Source: Trichococcus ilyis
GTDB taxonomy: Bacteria > Bacillota > Bacilli > Lactobacillales > Aerococcaceae
Direction of reading: 5' to 3'
Length of the DNA: 64,000 nt
Assembly (NCBI RefSeq): GCF_900109135.1
Contig: NZ_FNYT01000012.1
Location: 25,355 to 89,354 of the forward strand
Below are positions 39,824-51,227 of this stretch, in pieces. Under the pieces are notes generated by a model. The model was not told the origin of the DNA, did not search any database, and worked only from the letters and a program-made list of their open reading frames with translations. Numbering within the stretch: the stretch's first letter is position 1; each line of letters opens with the position of its first letter. The position numbers and the translations under genes were made by a program.

Positions 39824-40876
39824 GTGGCCAGAGATATAGGAATCGATTTAGGTACAGCGAATGTACTGATTCACGTTAAAGGGAAAGGCATCGTGCTGAA
39901 CGAGCCTTCCGTCGTCGCAGTAGACACAAAAAGCGGGAAAGTATTGGCAGTTGGCGAAGAAGCCTATATGATGGTCGGTCGTACGCCGGCAAACATCAGG
40001 GTGATCCGTCCGTTGAAAGGCGGCGTCATCGCAGACTTTGACATCACCGAGGCTATGCTGACTCATTTCATCGATCGTTTGAATGTGAAGGGCTTTTTGA
40101 CCAAGCCGAACATTCTGATCTGTTGTCCGACGAACATCACGACAATCGAACAAAAAGCGATTATCCAAGCCGCAGAAAAGAGCGGCGGCAAAAATGTTTA
40201 TCTCGAGGAAGAGCCGAAAGTCGCGGCTGTCGGAGCCGGGCTTGACATTTTTCAACCAAACGGCAACATGGTCATCGATATGGGTGGCGGAACGAGTGAT
40301 ATCGCTGTTTTGTCTTTGGGTGGCATCGTAACGAGCAGCTCGATCAAAACAGCCGGCGATAAACTGGATGCCGATATCATGAACTTCGTGAAACGTGAAC
40401 ACAAATTATTGATCGGCGAGCGCACAGCCGAGAGAATTAAAATTACGATCGGAACGGCATTGCCGCCCGAAAAGGAAGAAAAGATGGAGATCCGCGGCCG
40501 TGATATGGTGACGGGCCTTCCGCGCACTATCTACATCACTTCGAAAGAAGTGTATGAAGCGATGCACGAAACTTTGGTCCTTGTCGTGGAACAAGCGAAA
40601 GAAGTATTGGAAACGACGCCTCCTGAATTGGCTGCCGACATCATCAACACCGGCATCGTTGTTACGGGTGGAGGCGCGTTGATCAGCGGAATCGAGAAAC
40701 TCTTTTCGAGCGAGTTGAAAGTTCCTGTTTTTGCGGCTGAAAAGCCTTTGGATGCTGTCGCTTTAGGGACCGGCATCCTGTTGAACAACATCGACCAACA
40801 GAATCGTCCGTCCAGTGGGTTGTTCGGGTTGTTGGCGCGCTTGCTGCAGAAAACCAAAATAAAAAAAGGAAGATAG
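39824..40876 (+). CDS. mbl: MreB-like rod-shape protein, probably Mbl
   Basis: Bacterial actin directing lateral wall synthesis. Phosphate loops IGIDLGTANVLI (residues about 4-15), MVIDMGGGTSDIAVLSLGG and the adenosine motif VVTGGGALISGIE are intact. 350 residues. The position after murA and the KKGR end favour Mbl over MreB (which is normally with mreCD), but MreB paralogues are close. GTG start with GAGAGGGG upstream. Followed immediately by the EpuA gene. Confidence 0.88.
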   Translation: MARDIGIDLGTANVLIHVKGKGIVLNEPSVVAVDTKSGKVLAVGEEAYMMVGRTPANIRVIRPLKGGVIADFDITEAMLTHFIDRLNVKGFLTKPNILICCPTNITTIEQKAIIQAAEKSGGKNVYLEEEPKVAAVGAGLDIFQPNGNMVIDMGGGTSDIAVLSLGGIVTSSSIKTAGDKLDADIMNFVKREHKLLIGERTAERIKITIGTALPPEKEEKMEIRGRDMVTGLPRTIYITSKEVYEAMHETLVLVVEQAKEVLETTPPELAADIINTGIVVTGGGALISGIEKLFSSELKVPVFAAEKPLDAVALGTGILLNNIDQQNRPSSGLFGLLARLLQKTKIKKGR

Positions 40877-41065
40877 GTGATTGCTGTGAAATTTGATTTC
40901 AAGCCTGTACGATCAACATTGCTGTGGGTTTTGATATTCATGTTGCTGGCCTTCATCCTGTTCGGAGCCGGTCTGATGGTTGGATATGGCGTCATTGGCG
41001 ACGGCAATCCGATGCTGGTCTTCAGCAGACAGACTTGGGAACATATCTTCAATTATATCCGTTAA
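40877..41065 (+). CDS. EpuA family small membrane protein
   Basis: 62 residues: a short basic N-terminus, one membrane helix (LLWVLIFMLLAFILFGAGLM) and the family-typical GYGVIGDGNPM followed by FSRQTWEHIFNYI. This EpuA family, often mislabelled RNA polymerase beta subunit, sits downstream of murA in streptococci and relatives; its function is unclear. GTG 40877 directly follows the mbl stop; GTG 40886 is an alternative start. Confidence 0.8.
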   Translation: MIAVKFDFKPVRSTLLWVLIFMLLAFILFGAGLMVGYGVIGDGNPMLVFSRQTWEHIFNYIR

Positions 41066-41074
41066 GCAAACGGG

Positions 41075-41114
41075 AAAGGCAGCCGGAGCGCGACGCGCTC
41101 CGGCTGCCTTTCTC
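41075..41114 (+). terminator. Terminator of the murA-mbl-epuA operon
   Basis: AAAGGCAGCCGGAGCGCG pairs perfectly with CGCGCTCCGGCTGCCTTT (ending 41111), an 18-bp inverted repeat followed by CTCTTT. Confidence 0.85.
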
Positions 41115-41376
41115 TTTGAAGTAAAGCCGGGCTTGCGGGGGATGCTTGATTTTTTGGTGCTCATTTTGATCTGTTCCGGCGAACGAAGGCTTCGCCTGAG
41201 GACATCCACGATTCGACGGGCGTCCTCAGGCGAGGATGGCTCCGTCGGAGATCGAATCTGCATGGACAGGTCACCTCCGGCCAACAGCTGCCTCGCCGGA
41301 GCTGCGAACTTTTCGTATCCGCCGCGGCTCTCCGGTTGACGCCTGGATCCTCCCTTCCAGTGCAGTGCAAGCCAAA
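41115..41376. other. GC-rich intergenic region with several inverted repeats
   Basis: No gene on either strand is credible. TCGCCTGAGGAC (41192-41203) and GTCCTCAGGCGA (41222-41233) form a perfect 12-bp inverted repeat; CCGGCGA and TCGCCGG-like blocks recur around 41177-41300. Base composition is richer in GC than the neighbouring genes. It may be a degenerate repeat element. Confidence 0.45.
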
Positions 41377-41426
41377 ACAAAAGCGAAGACGAACAGCATC
41401 GTTGTGCTGGTTGTCCTCGCTTTTGT
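41377..41426 (-). terminator. Terminator of clpP
   Basis: ACAAAAGCGAAGAC and GTCCTCGCTTTTGT (one mismatch) enclose an inner CAGCA/TGCTG hairpin; on the minus strand the stem ends in CTTTTGTTTTGG. Confidence 0.65.
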
Positions 41427-41436
41427 CGCATGTATG

Positions 41437-42030
41437 TTATTTCAATGTTTTCGAGCTGACCATGACCTCATCAATCAAGCCGTATTCTTTTGCTTGTTGT
41501 GCAGTCATGTAGTTGTCGCGGTCGGTATCGCGTTCGATGACTTCCATCGGTTGGCCTGTTTTCTCAGCCAAAATTTTGTTCAGGCGTTCGCGTGTTTGCA
41601 GGATATGACGGGCCGCAATTTCGATTTCGGTTGCTTGACCTTGGGCGCCGCCGAGCGGTTGGTGGATCATAATTTCGGCATTCGGCAAAGCGAAACGTTT
41701 GCCTTTTTCGCCGGCTGTCAAAAGGAAGCTGCCCATGGACGCCGCCATCCCCATCGCGATAGTCTGGACATCCGCTTTGATGAAGTTCATCGTGTCGTAG
41801 ATGGCTAAACCAGCGGAGACGCTGCCGCCTGGAGAGTTGATGTAGATATAGATATCTTTTTCGGAATCTTGTGCATCCAGGAAAAGCAATTGTGCGATGA
41901 CGGAGTTTGCTGTGTTATCGTCGATCGGGCCGCTCAACATAATGATGCGGTCTTTCAGAAGGCGGGAGTAAATGTCGTAGGCACGTTCGCCACGGGATGA
42001 TTGTTCGATTACTGTAGGGATTAGATTCAT
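41437..42030 (-). CDS. clpP: ATP-dependent Clp protease proteolytic subunit
   Basis: Barrel-forming serine protease working with ClpX, ClpC or ClpE. The catalytic triad is at Ser 98 (GMAASMGS), His 123 (MIHQPLGG) and Asp 172 (RDTDRDNY). 197 residues, the usual size. GAGGAGG precedes ATG. A CtsR operator overlaps its promoter, so it belongs to the class III heat-shock regulon. Confidence 0.97.
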   Translation of the reverse strand: MNLIPTVIEQSSRGERAYDIYSRLLKDRIIMLSGPIDDNTANSVIAQLLFLDAQDSEKDIYIYINSPGGSVSAGLAIYDTMNFIKADVQTIAMGMAASMGSFLLTAGEKGKRFALPNAEIMIHQPLGGAQGQATEIEIAARHILQTRERLNKILAEKTGQPMEVIERDTDRDNYMTAQQAKEYGLIDEVMVSSKTLK

Positions 42031-42081
42031 GTATGTTTCCTCCTCGTTCGTTTTGAATGAACAGTATTCTTTATAAGCTTT

Positions 42082-42110
42082 ATTTTAACCCATTGGTCAG
42101 GAAAGGTCAA
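42082..42110 (-). promoter_or_regulatory. clpP promoter with CtsR operator
   Basis: On the minus strand TTGACC (42105-42110), exactly 17 bases, TAAAAT (42082-42087). On the plus strand GGTCAGG-AAA-GGTCAA (42095-42110) is a heptad direct repeat with a 3-base spacer, the CtsR pattern, covering the -35. Confidence 0.82.
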
Positions 42111-42253
42111 TCGGAATGTTTGGGCGGCTGCCTTTCGCTTTCTGACGGATTACGTCTAAGTCAATCATATCGTTTCGGCCGAAAAATGTCCAAAAATAGC
42201 GAAAGAAAAAGAGCTGTTTAACGGCAGCCTGGCAGGTATACGCTTTTCCCGAC

Positions 42254-42296
42254 AAAAAAAGTCGCCTTTCCGCTCGGGAAAGGCGACTTTTTGCGT
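42254..42296. terminator. Terminator downstream of tRNA-Arg
   Basis: AAAAGTCGCCTTTCC pairs with GGAAAGGCGACTTTT around CGCTC, with an A-run and a T-run; on the minus strand it follows the tRNA gene by about 50 bases. Confidence 0.8.
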
Positions 42297-42345
42297 TGCT
42301 TTTGGATGCAGATGCGACGGATATTGGTCCGTCAGCATAATTGGA

Positions 42346-42417
42346 CGTCTCCTGAGGGAATCGAACCCCCATCTCAAGAACCGGAATCTTACGTGATATC
42401 CATTACACTAAGGAGAC
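42346..42417 (-). tRNA. tRNA-Arg (anticodon CCG)
   Basis: On the minus strand the acceptor GTCTCCT pairs with AGGAGAC; the D arm contains AATGGATA; the anticodon stem TAAGA/TCTTG encloses the loop TTCCGGT with anticodon CCG (reads CGG); the T arm has TTCGATT. 72 bases including discriminator G; CCA is not encoded. Single tRNA with its own terminator. Confidence 0.9.
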
Positions 42418-42596
42418 AAGCAACATTAGAATTATAACCCATAGCGTGAAAGATGGCAAGAGGGAAATGCAAATCCGAATCAATCGACCCCCGCAATGGT
42501 TTGTTTTTCCGAAGGATGCATCGGCTGAACTGCCGAATTCAGCCCGAAGTAGCGCCAAGGAATCGGCGGAATTGGCTAGCAAAACGGTGTAAACGA
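42418..42596. other. Gap between tRNA-Arg and the rpoN promoter
   Basis: Nothing recognisable on either strand; it should contain the minus-strand promoter of the tRNA, which I cannot place firmly. Confidence 0.3.
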
Positions 42597-42625
42597 TTTC
42601 AAATAAGGCTTGCGTGTGATAAAAT
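42597..42625 (+). promoter_or_regulatory. Promoter of rpoN
   Basis: TTTCAA (42597-42602), 17 bases, TAAAAT (42620-42625), with TGA giving an extended -10, about 30 bases before the start codon. Confidence 0.6.
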
Positions 42626-42654
42626 GATTACTGGAAAGGTGAGGAGGGGTCGAT

Positions 42655-43749
42655 ATGTCGGATACAGTAAGCAAACGGATGGATAAGGAAACCTTCGATG
42701 AATCGGTGATAATGGCGGGATACAGCAATGACGAGTTGATTGCTTATCTGCAACAAAAAGCGTTGGAGAATCCTTTGATCGAAGTGATGATCAACAAAGA
42801 ATTTGATGAACGCGCTATGAGGGAAAAGACGGTAGTGTACAAGCCGGATAAAGATGATCCGATGGACATGGTTTCCGCGATGGAGCAAGTGTCCGAGGAA
42901 GCCCCGGCGTTGGATACTTATTTAATGGAACAGATCTATGCGAATATGCGGGATACGCCGTTGCGCGACCTGGTTTTGTATCTAGTGGCATTCGTCAATC
43001 CGGAAGGGTATGTCACCCTCGACTTGAACGAAGCCGCGGAACAGAAGGGTGTCGAACCGATTGTGATGCTGGATGCTTTGACCCTTTTGCAGCAATTGGA
43101 TCCCCCTGGAGTAGGGGCCCGCAATCTGCAGGAGTGCCTGATGCTGCAGACGGAACGGGATGAATACGCGCCGGAAATCGCTTATTACATTTTGGAGAAT
43201 CATTTTGCGTCTTTCAGCGACCGGAACTGGCAGGAAATAGCTGATGAGCTTGACGTCGACCTTTTCGATGTGAAGGTTGTTTTCGAGTATGTTCAGACCT
43301 TGGATCCGACACCGGGATCGGCTTTCGGCGAGGACTCGCTTTCGTTGATCCGGCCAGATCTTTATCTGCAGCTGGTGGAGGGGCACCCGACAGTGAAATA
43401 CAACGAGTGGGCTTCTCCAGTTATCGTATTTCAGAAAGAATATTATGAAGAGCTGAAGCGTCACGAGGATAAGGAAGTCCAAGCTTTTGTTGAGGCTAAG
43501 AAGGCGGAAGGGGAGCAGCTGCGTTCCGCGCTGGCCTTCAGGAAGGACCTTTTGCTTCGGGTTGGAGAAAGGATCTGCCAATTGCAGAAAGTTTTTTTCC
43601 TGGAAGGCAAGGATTTGGAACCGTTGGACGTGAGCCGTTTGGCTGCTGAGTTGGCTGTCCCGGTCGCGATCATGCGTGAAGTTTTATTGGATAAAATGAT
43701 CGAAACGGATCGTGGGACATTTTTGTTGCAACACTTATGCGGTGAATAG
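42655..43749 (+). CDS. rpoN: RNA polymerase sigma-54 factor, truncated
   Basis: Recognisably sigma-54: SNDELIAYLQQKALENPLIEV is the end of activator-interacting region I, DPPGVGARNLQECL is the strongly conserved core-binding hallmark, TLDPTPGSAFG follows, and DVSRLAAELAVPVAIMREVLLDKMIETDRGTFLLQHL is the helix-turn-helix. It ends at 364 residues, where the family continues about 70-80 more to the RpoN box (ARRTVxKYR) that reads the -24 element. The Gln/Leu-rich start of region I (TPQLQQ-type) is also not recognisable. It is probably inactive or altered; a decayed C-terminus may lie just downstream. GTGAGGAGGGG is a strong ribosome binding site. Confidence 0.8.
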   Translation: MSDTVSKRMDKETFDESVIMAGYSNDELIAYLQQKALENPLIEVMINKEFDERAMREKTVVYKPDKDDPMDMVSAMEQVSEEAPALDTYLMEQIYANMRDTPLRDLVLYLVAFVNPEGYVTLDLNEAAEQKGVEPIVMLDALTLLQQLDPPGVGARNLQECLMLQTERDEYAPEIAYYILENHFASFSDRNWQEIADELDVDLFDVKVVFEYVQTLDPTPGSAFGEDSLSLIRPDLYLQLVEGHPTVKYNEWASPVIVFQKEYYEELKRHEDKEVQAFVEAKKAEGEQLRSALAFRKDLLLRVGERICQLQKVFFLEGKDLEPLDVSRLAAELAVPVAIMREVLLDKMIETDRGTFLLQHLCGE

Positions 43750-43808
43750 GCGTAAAAGCCGGTTTTAAATAAAAAAGTTGCGAAAGGATAAACAATAAAG
43801 GGACGTAA

Positions 43809-43892
43809 AACGACCCTTTAGAAACAGTTGCTGTAGCAAGGTTTTTTGAAAGGTTCGGCCTCGATGGCAATCGGATTATAGGGCAATCGTGA
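43809..43892 (+). pseudogene. Possible frameshifted remnant of the rpoN C-terminus
   Basis: Sixty bases after the rpoN stop, one frame reads NDPLETVAVARFFERFGLDG and then NRIIGQS-stop. The spacing T-V-A-x-x-R-x-x-E-x-F/L-G resembles the RpoN-box tail ARRTVAKYRExxGI, and its stop is where a full-length protein would end. Between 43750 and 43808 other frames show fragments such as VKRPF. This is a by-eye resemblance only. Confidence 0.35.
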
Positions 43893-43943
43893 TATATTGA
43901 ACGAATTCGTTTTGGAGAAAATCGAATTAATTTGCTAAAAAGC

Positions 43944-43972
43944 TTGAAACGGCTAGTGTTTACTGTTAAAAT
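43944..43972 (+). promoter_or_regulatory. Promoter of the cggR-gapA operon
   Basis: TTGAAA (43944-43949), exactly 17 bases, TAAAAT (43967-43972), with TGT giving an extended -10. Confidence 0.8.
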
Positions 43973-44055
43973 GATGAAGTAAAGACGAGGGAGAAAAGAC
44001 GCAAGTAAAAAAATATTTACCGTCATATTTTATGTCTCCCAATATGAAATAAACG

Positions 44056-44091
44056 AGGGCCGCTTAAAATTGCGGCGGGACAGAGAGTGCC
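44056..44091 (+). promoter_or_regulatory. Putative CggR operator
   Basis: CGGGAC-AGAGAG-TGCC (44076-44091) resembles one half of the B. subtilis CggR operator (CGGGAC-N6-TGTC). Exactly 20 bases earlier, AGGGCC (44056-44061) could be a degenerate first half. The site lies between the promoter and cggR, as in B. subtilis. Confidence 0.5.
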
Positions 44092-44115
44092 CACGTGCAA
44101 ATGAAGAGGGGTTTT

Positions 44116-45153
44116 ATGGAAGAGTCTATTTCAGTCTTGCAGCAAATAGTCCCGGACATCATGTCGGTTCTTCAAAATCGTTACCATATCATGCGTAATG
44201 TCCAAATGTATGCTCCAGTCGGAAGACGCGTCCTGGCCGATAAAGTTTCTTTGTCTGAAAGAACTTTGCGGACGGAGACAGATTTTTTGCGGAAAAAAGG
44301 TCTGCTCTCAAGTTCCAAGAACGGAATGGAGTTGACTGAGGAGGGCGAAGCTGTTTTTCGCCAACTGGAAAAATTCATGCGATTGTTGCTGAATATGAGT
44401 GCGAAAGAAAAGGCGTTGGCGGATTATTTGAACATCCAGTTTTGTAGGATCGTTCCTGGCGATAGTGATGAAGATGCGTCCGTTTTGGACGAAATCGGAA
44501 ACACAGCAGCCAAAGAATTGCATGCGCTGTTGCCGGCCGGCGAATTTATCGTTGCTGTTGCTGGCGGAAGTACGATGGCACAGGCCGCCGAACATTTTTC
44601 ACCGGAATTGTCCCAGAACAGGAAGTTTATTTTTGTTCCGACCCGGGGCGGTTTAGGCGAATCCATGTCGATACAGGCCAACAGTGTCAGCGATCGGATG
44701 GCGCAATTAGTCGGTGGTGAGAACATGGCGCTCTTCGTTCCGGATAATCTGAGCGAAAAGGCTTATGCATCAATGAAATCCGAACCATCGATCAAACATA
44801 CCTTATCCGTCATGAAAAAGGCAAACTGCTTGTTATATAGTATCGGGAATGCTAAAGTAATGATGGAAAGACGCAGAATGTCCCACGGGATGATTTCGTC
44901 CCTGGAAGCGCATAATGCGGTAGGTGAAGCCTTTGGTTGTTACTTCAATGAGAATGGCGAAATCGTCTACCGATTATCGCGATTCGGTCTTCAGATCGAA
45001 GACATCGAGAAGATCCCTTATGCAATGGCCATCGCAGGGGGAAGCACGAAAGCCAAGGCAATCAAAGCGTTTATGAAATATGCCCCCCATCAAACCTGGC
45101 TGATCACGGATGAGGGCGCAGCTAACCTGATTTTAAAAGGGGAAACCCTTTAA
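44116..45153 (+). CDS. cggR: Central glycolytic genes regulator CggR
   Basis: SorC-family repressor of the gap operon, relieved by fructose-1,6-bisphosphate. An N-terminal winged helix (residues about 20-75, RRVLADKVSLSERTLRTETDFLRKKGL) is followed by the sugar-phosphate-binding domain with VAVAGGSTMAQAAEHF, VPTRGGLGESMSIQAN and the C-terminal AIAGGSTKAKAIKA. 345 residues from ATG 44116, preceded by AGAGGGG; an upstream in-frame GTG (44095) lies in the operator. It heads the glycolytic operon. Confidence 0.93.
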   Translation: MEESISVLQQIVPDIMSVLQNRYHIMRNVQMYAPVGRRVLADKVSLSERTLRTETDFLRKKGLLSSSKNGMELTEEGEAVFRQLEKFMRLLLNMSAKEKALADYLNIQFCRIVPGDSDEDASVLDEIGNTAAKELHALLPAGEFIVAVAGGSTMAQAAEHFSPELSQNRKFIFVPTRGGLGESMSIQANSVSDRMAQLVGGENMALFVPDNLSEKAYASMKSEPSIKHTLSVMKKANCLLYSIGNAKVMMERRRMSHGMISSLEAHNAVGEAFGCYFNENGEIVYRLSRFGLQIEDIEKIPYAMAIAGGSTKAKAIKAFMKYAPHQTWLITDEGAANLILKGETL

Positions 45154-45193
45154 AATAAAAATTTTTGATTTATCCTAAGGAGGAAATCTCAGT

Positions 45194-46195
45194 ATGACAG
45201 TAAAAGTTGGTATTAACGGTTTTGGACGTATTGGACGTTTAGCATTCCGCCGCATTCAAGAAGTAGAAGGAATCGAAGTTGTAGCGATCAATGACTTGAC
45301 TGACGCTAAAATGTTGGCTCACTTATTGAAATATGATACAACTCAAGGCAGATTCAATGGTGATGTTGAAGTTCACGACGGATACTTCACTGTAAACGGA
45401 AAAGACATCAAAGTGTTATCACAACGTAACCCAGCGGAACTTCCATGGGCTGAACTTGGCGTTGAGTTCGTATTGGAATGTACTGGATTCTTCATGAGCA
45501 AATCAGGCGCTCAAGCTCACGTTGATGCAGGTGCTAAACGCGTTCTGTTGTCTGCTCCAGCAGGCAGCGACGTTAAAACAATCGTTTATAACGTTAACCA
45601 CAATGAATTGAACTCTGACGATGTTATCGTTTCAGGCGCATCTTGCACAACTAACTGCTTGGCTCCAATGGCTAAAGTATTGAACGACGAGTTCGGAATC
45701 GTTGAAGGCTTGATGACTACAATCCACGCTTACACTGGCGACCAAAACACTTTGGATGCTCCACACCCTAAAGGTGACTTCCGTCGTGCACGTGCTGCTG
45801 CAGAAAACATCGTACCTAACACAACTGGTGCTGCTAAAGCTATCGGCGATGTATTGCCTGAATTGAAAGGCAAATTGGACGGAGCTGCTCAACGTGTTCC
45901 AGTTCCTACAGGTTCATTGACTGAATTGGTTACTGTTCTGGAAAAAACTGTATCTGTTGAAGAAATCAATGCTGCCATGAAAGCTGCTGCTAACGAATCT
46001 TACGGCTACACTGAAGATCAATTGGTTTCCAGCGATATCGTAGGCATCAACTTCGGTTCTTTATTCGATGCAACACAAACTAAAGTAATGACAGTTGGAG
46101 ACAAACAATTGGTTAAAACTGTTGCTTGGTACGACAACGAAATGTCTTACGCTTCACAATTGGTACGTACTTTAGTAGAATTTGCTAGCTTATAA
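45194..46195 (+). CDS. gapA: Glyceraldehyde-3-phosphate dehydrogenase
   Basis: NAD-dependent glycolytic [20 protein letters not shown] binds [15 protein letters not shown] holds the catalytic Cys about 151, and NDLTD with Asp about 34 favours NAD. 333 residues. AAGGAGG precedes ATG. Codon use is strongly biased to GCT, GTT, ACT and AAC compared with most of the window, a sign of very high expression. A hairpin follows before pgk. Confidence 0.97.
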   Translation: MTVKVGINGFGRIGRLAFRRIQEVEGIEVVAINDLTDAKMLAHLLKYDTTQGRFNGDVEVHDGYFTVNGKDIKVLSQRNPAELPWAELGVEFVLECTGFFMSKSGAQAHVDAGAKRVLLSAPAGSDVKTIVYNVNHNELNSDDVIVSGASCTTNCLAPMAKVLNDEFGIVEGLMTTIHAYTGDQNTLDAPHPKGDFRRARAAAENIVPNTTGAAKAIGDVLPELKGKLDGAAQRVPVPTGSLTELVTVLEKTVSVEEINAAMKAAANESYGYTEDQLVSSDIVGINFGSLFDATQTKVMTVGDKQLVKTVAWYDNEMSYASQLVRTLVEFASL

Positions 46196-46240
46196 GATAC
46201 AGTCTTTCATTTATTGAAAAACTGAATCGTAGAAGATAAC

Positions 46241-46275
46241 GAAAGCGGGGAGGCAACGCGCTTCCCTGCTTTTCT
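46241..46275 (+). terminator. Hairpin between gapA and pgk
   Basis: AAAGCGGGGAG and CTTCCCTGCTTT pair imperfectly around GCAACGCG, followed by TCTT. It may partly terminate or stabilise the mRNA so that gapA is made in excess of the downstream genes. Confidence 0.5.
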
Positions 46276-46306
46276 TATGTAGATACACATATCAGGAGGC
46301 GACGTA

Positions 46307-47497
46307 ATGACAAAGAAAGTTGTAACAGATTTAGATGTAGCTGGAAAAAAAGTATTGGTTCGTGCTGATTTCAATGTTCCTATGAAAGACGGAGCAATCA
46401 CTAACGACAACCGTATCGTTCAAGCTCTTCCTACAATCAACTACTTGATCGAAAACAACGCAAAAGTTATCCTTTTCTCTCACTTAGGAAAAGTAAAAAC
46501 TGAAGAAGACAAAGCGAAGTTGAGCTTGAAGCCTGTAGCGGAACGTTTGGCTGAATTGTTGGGAAAAGAAGTAACTTTCGTGCCTGAAACACGCGGCGAA
46601 GCTTTGGAAGCAGCAGTTGCAGCTTTGAAAGACGGAGATGTTTTGGTATTCGAAAACACTCGTTTCGAAGATGTTGACGGCAAAAAAGAAAGCAAAAACG
46701 ATCCTGAATTGGGCAAATACTGGGCTAGCCTTGGCGACCTGTTCGTAAACGATGCATTCGGTACGGCTCACCGTGCACATGCTTCCAACGTCGGAATCGC
46801 TTCTAACCTTGAAAGCGCAGCTGGCTTCTTGATGGAGAAAGAAATCAAGTTCATCGGCGGAGCTGTTGACGAGCCTGTTCGTCCATTCGTAGCTATCTTA
46901 GGCGGAGCGAAAGTAAGCGACAAGATCGGCGTCATCAAACACTTGCTGAACAAAGCCGACAAAGTACTTATCGGCGGCGGCATGGCTTACACATTCATGA
47001 AAGCACAAGGCTTGGAAATCGGCAAATCCTTACTGGAAGCTGACAAAGTTGAATTGGCTAAAGAATTGTTGGAGAGCGCTGGCGACAAATTGGTATTGCC
47101 TATCGATGCTAAAATGGCTCATGAGTTCGGCAACGATGTGGAAATCACAATCGCTAAAAACGATGAATTCCCTGCTGACCAAATGGCATTGGATATCGGA
47201 CCTGCTTCCGTTGAATTGTTCGCTAAAGAGCTTGAAGGCGCGAAAACTGTCGTATGGAACGGACCTATGGGTGTGTTCGAATTATCTAATTTTGCTCAAG
47301 GAACAATCGGTGTCTGCGAAGCGATCGCTAAATTAAGCGATGCTGTTACAATCATCGGCGGCGGAGACTCAGCTGCAGCTGCTATGCAATTAGGCTTTGC
47401 TGATGATTTCACGCACATCTCAACAGGTGGCGGAGCATCATTGGAATACCTTGAAGGCAAAGAATTACCAGGCGTAGCATCAATTTCTGATAAATAA
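46307..47497 (+). CDS. pgk: Phosphoglycerate kinase
   Basis: Makes ATP and 3-phosphoglycerate from 1,3-bisphosphoglycerate. [15 protein letters not shown], the substrate-binding Arg/His block SHLGKVK, the hinge, and the nucleotide motif [10 protein letters not shown] are intact. 396 residues. TCAGGAGGCG precedes ATG. Highly expressed-type codon use like gapA. Confidence 0.97.
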   Translation: MTKKVVTDLDVAGKKVLVRADFNVPMKDGAITNDNRIVQALPTINYLIENNAKVILFSHLGKVKTEEDKAKLSLKPVAERLAELLGKEVTFVPETRGEALEAAVAALKDGDVLVFENTRFEDVDGKKESKNDPELGKYWASLGDLFVNDAFGTAHRAHASNVGIASNLESAAGFLMEKEIKFIGGAVDEPVRPFVAILGGAKVSDKIGVIKHLLNKADKVLIGGGMAYTFMKAQGLEIGKSLLEADKVELAKELLESAGDKLVLPIDAKMAHEFGNDVEITIAKNDEFPADQMALDIGPASVELFAKELEGAKTVVWNGPMGVFELSNFAQGTIGVCEAIAKLSDAVTIIGGGDSAAAAMQLGFADDFTHISTGGGASLEYLEGKELPGVASISDK

Positions 47498-47510
47498 GCA
47501 ACCATCTTAA

Positions 47511-48277
<767 letters not shown>

Positions 48278-48278
<1 letters not shown>

Positions 48279-49810
48279 TGAGTAAAAAACCGGTAGCGAT
48301 AATTATTTTGGACGGTTTCGGTTGGAGAAATGAAATGATGGGCAATGCGGTTAAGCTAGCAAAGAAACCGAACTTTGACCGTTATTGGAACAATTTTCCG
48401 CATGCAACGATGCTGGCTTCCGGATTGGCTGTAGGACTGCCTGAAGGGCAAATGGGTAATTCCGAAGTAGGGCATACAAACATTGGTGCCGGACGGGTTG
48501 TCTACCAAAGTCTGACCAGAATCGACAAAGCTATCCAAGATGGCGAATTCCTGACGAACGAAGCGCTTGTTGGTGCTTACGATCACACTACTGAAAATGA
48601 CTCTGCTTTGCACCTTTTCGGTCTGCTTTCTGACGGTGGTGTACACAGTCACATCAACCATGTCATCGCATTGATCAAGAGCGCAAAAGAAAAAGGCGTG
48701 AAAAAACTTTATCTGCATGCTTTCCTTGATGGCCGTGACGTGGATCCGCACGCTGCACCAGGCTACATCGAAACAGTGGAAAAAGCGATGGAAGAAATCG
48801 GCCTTGGCGAAATCGCGACTGTTTCTGGTCGTTACTATGCTATGGACCGTGACAACCGTTGGGAACGTGTCGAATTGGCATACAACGCCATCGCACACGG
48901 CGAAGGCGAAAAATTTGAATCTGCACAAGATGTCGTTAAGGCAAGCTATGCGGATGATAAAACAGATGAATTTGTATTGCCGTCCGTTATCGTCAAAGAT
49001 GGCGAACCGATCGGAACTTTGAAAGATAATGATGCCATCATCTTCTTCAACTTCCGTCCGGACCGCGCAATCCAACTTTCAAATGCCTTCACCAACGAAG
49101 AGTGGACGAACTTCGACCGCAAAGAGCGCGCTAAAAACGTGAAATTTGTGACGATGACTTCTTACCAAGATACAGTAATCGCGGAGATCGCCTTCAAGCC
49201 AATCCCAATGACGAATGTTTTGGGTGAAGTGCTTTCCCAACATCACTTGTCGCAATTGCGCATCGCGGAAACCGAAAAATATCCGCACGTAACTTTCTTC
49301 ATGAACGGCGGACGTCACGAGCCTTTCGAAGGCGAAGGACGCATCCTGATCCCTTCACCAAAAGTTGCAACTTATGATTTGAAACCTGAAATGAGCGCTT
49401 ATGAAGTGGGCGATGCATTAGTGAAAGAGATCAATGACGACAAATACGACGCCATTATCCTGAACTTTGCGAACCCTGACATGGTAGGCCATTCAGGTAT
49501 GTTGGAACCTACAATCAAAGCGATCGAAGCAGTGGATGAGAACCTGGGTGCAGTCGTTGATGCTATTCATGCAAAAGGTGGCTATGCCATCATCTTCGCT
49601 GACCACGGTAACGCGGACACTATGTCCACTGAAGACGGACAGCCGCATACTGCCCACACAACCGTTCCGGTTCCTGTGATCGTGACCAAAGAAGGCGTAA
49701 CGTTGCGCACAGACGGCAAATTGGCCGATGTCGCTCCAACTATGCTGGATCTGTTGAACATAGAAAAACCAGCAGAAATGACAGGTGAATCGCTGATCGT
49801 TAAAGCGTAA
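48278..49810 (+). CDS. gpmI: 2,3-bisphosphoglycerate-independent phosphoglycerate mutase
   Basis: Mn-dependent mutase converting 3- to 2-phosphoglycerate through a phosphoserine. [15 protein letters not shown] carries Ser about 62; metal sites are LDGFGW (Asp near the N-terminus) and ADHGNAD plus AHTTVPVP near the C-terminus. 510 residues. ATG overlaps the tpiA stop (TAATG). Confidence 0.97.
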
Positions 49811-49877
49811 GCAAAACGCTTCAGCTATTGCATAAAGTAAGAAAATTGTCTAAAATGAAACTTGGTAAGACAAGTAA

Positions 49878-51206
<1,329 letters not shown>

Positions 51207-51227
51207 TCATTACTAATCAACAGGAGG

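Noticed and set aside
43670..44026. 118-codon minus-strand ORF opposite rpoN/cggR promoter
   Set aside because: Antisense to the decaying rpoN end and to a clear promoter; composition typical of AT-rich spacer.
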